Below, piece by piece: positions 25,101 to 34,100 of a stretch of DNA of 36,894 nt. This stretch comes from G039029935 sp039029935 (GTDB taxonomy: Bacteria > Chloroflexota > Anaerolineae > Caldilineales > Caldilineaceae): assembly GCA_039029935.1 (NCBI GenBank), contig JBCCFC010000002.1:1-36894 (forward strand). Direction: 5' to 3'. Each line of letters begins with the position of its first letter. Within the stretch, counting starts at the first letter, position 1. The position numbers and the translations under genes are program-made. The notes beneath the pieces were generated by a model. The model did no database searches. It was given only the letters and a program-made list of their open reading frames with translations, and was not told the DNA's origin.

Positions 25101-28100
25101 GGTCCGCAGCTACCTGTGCGGGGCCACCGTCACCGCCTGGTTTGTCATCGTTGGGATTGCCATCCGCACCACCATCACCACCTTGGATCAGACCATCGTT
25201 GGTGATGTCATCTGCAATGATGTCGAGCAGGCCACCGTCGCCACCACCGGAGCCTGTGCCAATGGGATCGGTGCTGGGTTCGCCATCACCACCATCACCA
25301 GCGCAGACGAGGCCATTGTTGATGATGTCGCCAACCGAGAGATGCAGTTCACCACCCGCACCACCATCGGTTGAGCCTTGACCTGCACCGCCATTACCCG
25401 CACAGAACTGTGCGCCCTCCGCGACTATCAGCGTACCACGTGGGACTGTACCATCATCGCCCCCATCGCCCCCTTCCATGTCAAGGTTGAGATCACCGCC
25501 GGGGCTGTTACCCGGACCACCGTCACCTGCAATCACAGCACCACGATTTTCCAGCAACGCACCCACTTCCAGATTGATGCTAACCCCCGGTTCACCGACC
25601 GCGTTGCCAGCCTCACTATCAATGGTGCCGATGTTAAGCAATGTGCCATCCACATAGAGCAGTGCCGACTGTTTTGAGTCATCATCGCTAACATCAACCA
25701 TGACAAGCGTTCCCCGATTTTCGAGACTACCGACCACGACACGCGGGTCGCCTGTCACCGGGTCTTCATTGCCGGGAATGGCGACTCCGTTTTCGACGCT
25801 GGCGGGTTCATCAATGGTGACGGTGACGCCCTCAAGAATCAACGCATCATCATCCAAGTTGGGCACACGCACCTGGTCCCATGTGTTGGGGTCGTTCCAA
25901 GGGCCGTCGTTGATCGCAATAATCGGCGGTTTGGGTTTGACCTCGACAACGTTGGATACAATAATCGTCGGTCCCACCAGCCAAGGTTTGGCCGGGTCGG
26001 GGTCGCGTTCACCGTCATGGGTGGCGATGAGCAGGGTATTGGTCATAAAGCCTGTAAAGGTGGCACTGACTTCACCAGAGAGCGTCTGTGTCCATGCTTC
26101 ACCCACTGTTAGTGTCAATACCCATGTCGTCGGTGGTGTCTCGCCATCGACCAGATCAAGTGTGACTGCCGCGGGCAGGGTGTCGGTGATGTTAATCGCC
26201 AGCGGCACGTTGCTTGTATTGGTTAGCGCAATCTCATAACTCAGAGGTCGTCCGGCATAGACCTGTACATTGCCCTCATCATCGGTCCAAGGCGTGTTCA
26301 CAAATTTTGTACCGACAACACCATATTGTGCCAATTGCGTCTCGACTGTGCCGATTTCATTGACGCCCGGCGTGGACACATCCCCATCCGGCGGTGTCAG
26401 TCGAATTGTACTCTGGAGCGCACCAAACGCGTTGGTGTCGGATGGTGAGATAGTCTCGGCAATCTGTGCCTGATAGCTGGGCATCCATGCACCGTTGGGG
26501 CTAAAGTCGAGCAAGGTGCGTGTCAAGCCATCCAACTCAGTCATGGACGGATTGAGTTCCAGCGACATAAGTACATCGACCGTCTGGTTGCCCACATTGA
26601 CGGCTCGCACGTCGATGGTCACAGTGTCGCCCGGACGCGCTGGGCTAGGGATGGTGGCCGTCTCTAAGGTAACAGTGCGGTTAGGGATTTGTGCATTCTC
26701 AACCAACCCTGTTTCATCTATCACTGGTGGGGCGGTGCTAGCAATCACTGTGACCGAGCCTTCGGCTGAGAGCTTAGTGAGCAGCTCACCCTCATAGCCT
26801 TCGTTGACCGTGACAGCGATGGTTTCATTCCAAATTGCGCCTGTGGTCAATGTAATGGGCGACCACGAGATGACCTGTGAGCCAATAAACATTGTTGTAC
26901 CGCTGGCGTCAACCGGATGCACCACATGGGTGATGGTCCCCAACTCGGTGATGCCCTCTGAGGTTGTGATGACGGTCGTTTCTGTATACATATTCAGTTC
27001 GGGAATCGTGACATCATCTGGGAACTCGATGGTCGCAATCGCCACCAAATCGACATTGCCCACATTAGCAACCTGCATCTGATAGGTCTGCAGTTCACCC
27101 GATAGCGGTGGACTGAGCTGCCCAAAGAGCGAGACGCGAATATCTGGCCCGGCAAATTCGTCCGCACCGATATCCGGGCCATCATCAACCGGACGTGGCT
27201 CACCATCGACATCGCTGGTCACACCTAGATCGACCGCAATATCCTTGGCCGGACTGTCACCAGAGATGTGGAAATCGTCAGTGGTTGGGCTGACGAGGAT
27301 GGGGTCCTCAAAGCGATTATCGTCCTCAACCGTAATGGCCGCTTCGGGGTCATCGGGTCCCCAATCATGGTCATTACCAAACCACATGTTGGATTTGAGT
27401 GTCAACTGGTTGCCCCGTGTCACCGAGATGGCCGTTGTCTCCAGCGTTGGCTCACTGGAGGTGTGGTTGGCAACGATGTTGTTGGTCATGTCCACCCGTG
27501 AAAGGGCGACATCCAGGTTGTCGATAAAGATGCCACTGCCTGCAACGATCAAGCCCTCATCGTTGGCAACCATATTGTTGCTGGCGATGGTGTTGTGGTT
27601 CATGGTGGGGGATGAACTGAGCACATAGATACCGCTGGCTTGACTGGTAGCCGTGTTCGAGCCAACGATGTTGTTGATCATGGTCGCATCGCTGCCTTGG
27701 AGATAGAGTCCACCACCAATCTTGGCACTGTTCTTGATCAGCGTGTTGCCATCAACCGTGGCGTCACTCTCACGCAGATAGATGCCACCGCCATTGTCCG
27801 AGGCACTGTTTTCATCAAAGGTGTTGAGCGCAACATTGGCCGTGCTGGTGTCGATATAAATGCCACCGCCGACCACACCACTGTTGCTCTTGAAGGTGTT
27901 GGCAAGCACACTGCCATTGCTCGATTCGAGGAAGACACCACCGCCACTATTGCCTGCACCGTTGTTGGAGAGGGTATTGTCCTGTACAACGGCGTTGCTG
28001 ATGCTGAGGTAGATGCCCCCGCCATCCTCTGCCGTGTTGTTTTCGATGGTGTTGCCTGTCAACCGCGATGGGCTGAAGCGCATAAAGACGCCGCCACCCT

Positions 28101-31100
28101 TGTTTCCGCTGCCATCGGCAATCGTGTTGTCGGTCAGCACAGCGGCAAAGTTCTGCACATAGACTCCGGCGCCATAGGTTGCGTTGCCTTCCAGAATCTG
28201 GTTGTTAATAATGATGACCTCGGCACTGTCCGCATAGATGTTGCCACCCGCATCGGCTCCTCCGGGACCACCACCTTGCCCAACAGCCGAGCCACCTGTC
28301 ATCATCAAATTTTCGATGGTGGCCTTGGCGCCCGGTGCAACATAGAAGGTGCGCCCCTGTTCGGGGATGAGTCGGGTTGGCACAGAGATGGGGTCAGAGA
28401 TGATCCACTCTGTTGTCGAGTAGCCACCACGAATGGTGATGGGGCTGTGGTCACGGTCGATGTAGGCCATCTGCGTAAAGATGCTCGCTGGCCCAGGTCC
28501 TGCACGCACCTCGGTACACACGCCTGCAACACGCAGTTCGTCCCCCGGCTGTGCCTCGTTGATGGCATCCTGGATGTTGGTATAGGGTGGGTCGTCAAAG
28601 AAGCGTGTGTTGAGGACCGAACATTCGGCAGGCAACTCGTCCGCCCCCAGTTCGAGTCCGCTACCCGCAATGCGATTTCCCCCGTCAATGTCTGCCCCGC
28701 TCATCAGCCCGATCTGGTTGCCAACACCAATTGCACCGGATGTATTCTGTAGGTGATAGCCATCGGCCTCAAAACGGACCAATTCATGATAGTTTTTGGT
28801 TTCGGGTCCAAGGTCAATGATGCCTGCACCCTCGGCTTCCACCGTGACTGCGTCCCACAACACATAGCTGCTGTTGAGGACATTGTTTTCCGCGACCAGG
28901 ATACCGATATCCTGTTGCGCAAAGATGGCATTCATCTGCGTCAACGTGCTGGTGAACTGCCCTGTGTTGATGGCAATACCCGTGCTGTCACCACCAATGT
29001 TGCGTGCAATCGTGTTGTTTTCAAAGTAGGGGGCCGAGCCTTGGATATAGACACCCGCGCCTGTGTTGCCACCTTCGTTGTCGATGATAGCATTGCTCAT
29101 GAATGGCCCTGTCGTACGTTTGCCATTGCCATCGGCGATGGTGAGACCACCACCGGTGTTTTGTGCCTGATTTCGTTCGATGAGGTTGCCGCTAAAGGCG
29201 GACATATCGCTACCCGATATATAGACACCGCCGCCGCTTTGTGTGGCAATGTTGTTGCGAATTTCCTGCCCATCGAGTGCAATTTCGCTCTGGTCAATAT
29301 AGAGGCCACCACCGCTGTCGCTGGCGTTGTTGTTTTCGATGACCACACCACGCTGAATGCTGGTGCCATCGGCATCCATCAAATACATGCCAGCACCCTT
29401 GGTGGCGCGGTTGTTGATCACGCTACCCTCTTTGACAAGGGCGGGGCTTTCGTTGATAAACAGACCCCCGCCAAAGAGAGCGGCTTCGTTGCCATCAATC
29501 GTGTTGCTGATGAGCTCGGCAGCACTGAGCTTGACATAGGCCGCACCACCGTTGCCACCAATGGCCTCGTTGTCCTGCATGACATTGGCGGCAATGGCTG
29601 CATCACTGATATCGACATAGAGCGCACCGCCATCCACATTGGCTAAATTCTCAAGGAAGGTATTTTCCTGAATGCCTGCCCCACTGAGCGAGAACAAGAA
29701 GATTGCCCCGCCACGATTGGCGCGGTTGTCCTGGACATGGTTGGTTGAGAATGGAGACGCACTCGAATAGAAATAAGCCGCACCACCACCATCATCGGTA
29801 TCTGTACCATTGGCATTATTGTTGGTGATCTGGTTGCCGCTGATACCTGCGCTGTCGGTGGCGTTGAGATAGAATGCACCGCCCGATTGACTCGCTGTGT
29901 TGTTTTGGATTGTGTTGCCCGTAAAGCTGGACTCGGCAGCATTCATATAGACGGCGCCACCCAAGGTGGCATTGTTAAACGTCATCGTGTTGCTGAGAAT
30001 GCTGGACGCGGTTGGCCCCACATAAAATGCCCCCCCATTGGTGGCGGTGTTGGCTGTGAAGGTGTTTTCACGAATCGCCGCTTCACTGTCTGTGAGGTAG
30101 AGCGCCCCACCACTGAGCGCGTTGTTACTGGTAAATGTGTTGCTAGAAACAGACGCACCGCTGGTGTCAATATAGAGCCCACCGCCGCGTCCGCTTGCGC
30201 CAGAGCCTGTGTTGCTGGTGAACTCGTTGTTTTGCAGAATGGCATCACTGCCCTCGGCATAGCCGCCACCACCCGCAGGCGCGCTGTTACTCGTCAGCGT
30301 ACTGTTTTGGAAGATCGCGCTATCGGCGTTGTCAAAGTAAATGCCACCACCGCGTAAAGTGGCCGTGTTATTTTGGAGGTTAACGTTGTTGATGGTGGCA
30401 TCGGTGTCTTTGAAATACATGCCGCCACCAAACTCAGCCGTGCTGCCAGTCACGGTCACATTGTCAAAGGTGGGGCTAGCGCGCAGGACATAGATACCGC
30501 CACCGCCATCGTTTAGACCCAAGTTTGCGCCAAGCTGTCCACTGGCGTCCCCGTTGCGGATGACGATATTTGAGAAGTGCGGCGCAATCGGTGCGGCCTC
30601 CTCCCCTTCTTCTTCCTGATCGATTTCATCGGTACTGGCGGCTATGACTAGCTCCTCTTCGGGCAAGGGTGCGAAGACATAGATCCCACGCCCCGCACCG
30701 CCTGTATCCATAATCGTCGGGTTAAGGTCCGGCCACGAGTCCTCCCAGTCGTCATCAGTAAAATTCCCATCGGTGACATTGTTGTCGGTGGTATAGCGAT
30801 AAAAGCCACCGATGATGGTGACGGTCTTGGAGATAAAGCCCATCTGTGTAAAGGTCTTGGGACCCGCCTCAGTGACAGTTTCGTAATCTTCAACCAAGTT
30901 GGTATAGGTTCCCCCGGCCATCTTGATGATTGCACCATCTGCCGCCGAATTGATGGCGGTTTGCAGCGAACCACAGGGATCGGTGTAATCCATGCAAGGG
31001 GCTTCACCCTCACCATCCGAGGCCACATAATGGACATCTGTCCCCGGATTGTACTCATCTGCACCGATGTCCATGATCACACCTTGGGGCATGGTATCGC

Positions 31101-34100
31101 CATCAATGTCCGTCTCAGATGCGGTGTTACCCCCACCATTGACGACGGGCGAGATACGCTTAACATGGATGCCGTCGTTCATAAAGTGGGGCTGTTCATG
31201 GAAATCATTGGAGGAGCTGATACTCGCCCCACTCCCCGACGTGCTCGTCGTACCTCCATTCTCATACCAAAGCGTGTAATCGGTGGTGAACTCTGGCACA
31301 TAGAAGGTGGGGTATGGGATTGGGATGGGGATCAGACCGATAAACGGAATAAAGATGGGCAGGAGCATGATATAGAGCAGCACCTCGGTCTCGACTTTGA
31401 TAGCTGTGCCACTGTTATAGGCAAAAATGGTATCCACAAAGTCGATATAGCTGCGTCCAAATCCATAAACGGTGGTCCCGCCTGAGTTGTGGGCAATGGT
31501 ATTGTTCTTCATCACCGCTTTGGGTGGGTCGGGGTCCGGCTTACCAAAGATGAGAACGAGGAGGAATTCGGGGATGGTTGCTGGGAAGAGGAAGATTTCA
31601 AAGATATCGGGCGCAAAGTGGGTCCAGATGGCACTGCCCGCCCCTGCGCTGTTGTAGGCGATGTAGTTGCCGTTGACCTTGAGTGAGGAGCCATCGACAT
31701 CGTAGAGATGGATGCCACCGCCTTCGGGGGCTGTGTTGCGTATAATCATATTGCGCTCAATGGTCAGCGCACTGCCGCGCCCATAGACACCACCGCCACC
31801 ACCACCGGAGATGAGGATACCCAAAATATCAATATAGGAAATGCTCTTAGAGGCAGTATTGTCGCTGATGACGCTTTCCAACACCGAGCCTGCGCTGTTG
31901 TGGGCATAGACACCACCACCCAGCTTGGCGATGTTGTTGCTGATGGTACATCTGGTGATGGTTGCGGGTGCTTCGACTAAGGCAAAGCCGCCACCGCCAC
32001 CGACAGAGAGTTGGACGGTGAAGCCAACGATGGTTAGATAGAAGGGGACACCTGTCGAGCGGTTGTTGGATACGACACACTTATCTACTGTTGTGCCCGT
32101 AAAGGTGGCCTCGCTCTTCCACATGAAAACACCACCACCCGATTTGGCGTTGTTGCTGCGGATGATGGGATCATTAAATTCCGGTGTGCCTTCGTGAACA
32201 TAGACGCCGCCACCGCTGTCACCCGCACGGTTATTGGAGATGGTGACATTATTCAGAGTGGGCGTGGTGAGTTTATCGACATAAATACCACCACCATAAT
32301 CCTCGCTGCGATTGCTACTGATGGTGACGTTGTTAAATTCTGCGGATGCCCCTGAAATATAGACGCCGCCGCCAGCCCCTTTGCCAAGCCAGCCAGAGCC
32401 TTTGGCAACACCACCACGCAGACGCAGATTCTCGATGATGGGTACTTTTCCAGCACCTTGGATGTTGAAAACACGTCCTTGTCCGGCCGCGTCAATCGTC
32501 GTGGTGTTGGCGTCAGGGTCAAGCGTCGTCAATGACAGATTCCACCCACCCTGGATGGTGACATCCTTGTTAATCAAGACATCACTGCCCCCACAATACC
32601 CCGCGACCTTAATAACATCTGGCTCGTTGAGGTCCTCATCGTTGACAAAGAAGAGGGCGGCTTGGAGGGTGCTATAGGCGCGGCCATTATAGGAGATGAT
32701 ACACTTTTGGATATAGGTGGTGAGCGTGGCACTGGTGTCGCTGTCACCAATGTTGTCCGCTGTGAGGGCAAAGTTGGCGGGCATTTCGATAAAGCCGCCG
32801 AGTGGTGGATCACCAGAGGCAATGGCCTCAATCGTCACTGTGATGCGGTCGTTGGGTTGCACCGTGCCAAAGGAACAGTTGGCTCCGCTGCAGGTCCCTG
32901 CTGTGGTTTGGCTGCGGATAAATGCTTGTTGGCTGGGTAAGAAGCTGTTGAGTTGCAGATTGGTGATGGGCGACTGGCCGTTGTGCAGAATCACGAGGTC
33001 ATAAAAGACACTTTCACCAGAGCGCACAAAGGTCGGTGATGCCTCGGCAAGAAAGAAGATGTCTTGCGTATATTCATATGCACCAATATCGACACCAAAA
33101 CCACGTGGACGTGGGATCAACTCCTGTGTGGTTTCGTCATAGCCAATGCTGGTCGGGCTGACAAGGGGTAAGTCGGCGGGAACACCGTAATCGCCGCCTG
33201 CATCCACACCCATCGACGCACGTTGTAGGCGATAGTTGGGGAAGAGTCCGGCATCTGTTGTGGGGTTGATGTAAAGCGGCCCCTCCTCATCGGCAGGCCG
33301 CACATTATCCTGTGATTGCGTAAACTCGCCGTCCCCCGTCCAATCGAGTTCGACATTGCTCCACGCATTGTGACGCATGGCGACGATGTTACCACCCAAC
33401 ACATTCAACCCAACATCGTGCCCGGTAATCATGTTGTTGCGCAGGGTCACGTTGCTGTTGGTGGCCGAGTCTGCGGTTTCAGTGACGACCACAGAGATAT
33501 AAACGCCATGCCCTTTGCCATCCGTCTCTATCACCCTGTTATCGGCAATGGTGTTATTGATGATCGTTAGCTCACTGTTGCCGACATAGATACCCGCACC
33601 ATAGGTGTCTGAGTAGGGCTGTGTGTTTTGGGCAATCAGGTTATTGGTGATAGTAGCGGAGTTATAGATCGAGAAGATACCCGCCCCTTCAAGCACAGAC
33701 CGATTGCGCAGGAATACATTGTTGGAGACCTGTGCAATGCTGCCGTGCAGATAGAGTCCACCCCCATTGCCCTCACCGTCGGTGTCACTAAATTCTGTAT
33801 ATTCGCGTTCGTCGCCCGCACGGGCAATCACCTGGTTGGCGACGATCACATCCTCTGGGAGCGTTGTGACCAGTCGCCGTGTGTGGCGCAGGGTAATGTT
33901 GCTGTTAAAGTAGTTCTCGTCAATCAGCACAAAGCCATCATGACCCGAATTGCGCACAGCCAAGCCCGCACCATTGCCACCCGTTGTCGTGTTATCTTCA
34001 ACCGTATTTTTGATAAAGGTCAGGGTATCGGCAAACACATAGACACCACCCCCGTTATCCCCAAGGGCATCCTCGGAAGCCTCCTCTTTGCCAAACCCAG

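Noticed and set aside
22631..25381. Long plus-strand open frames opposite the Gly/Asp region
   Set aside because: They are Pro/Ser- or Ala/Thr-rich mirror images of the biased GGTGATGG-type codons on the minus strand and lack start signals.
27640..28752. 370-residue plus-strand open frame within the giant gene
   Set aside because: The minus strand carries clear beta-helix repeats through the same bases; the plus frame has no family pattern.
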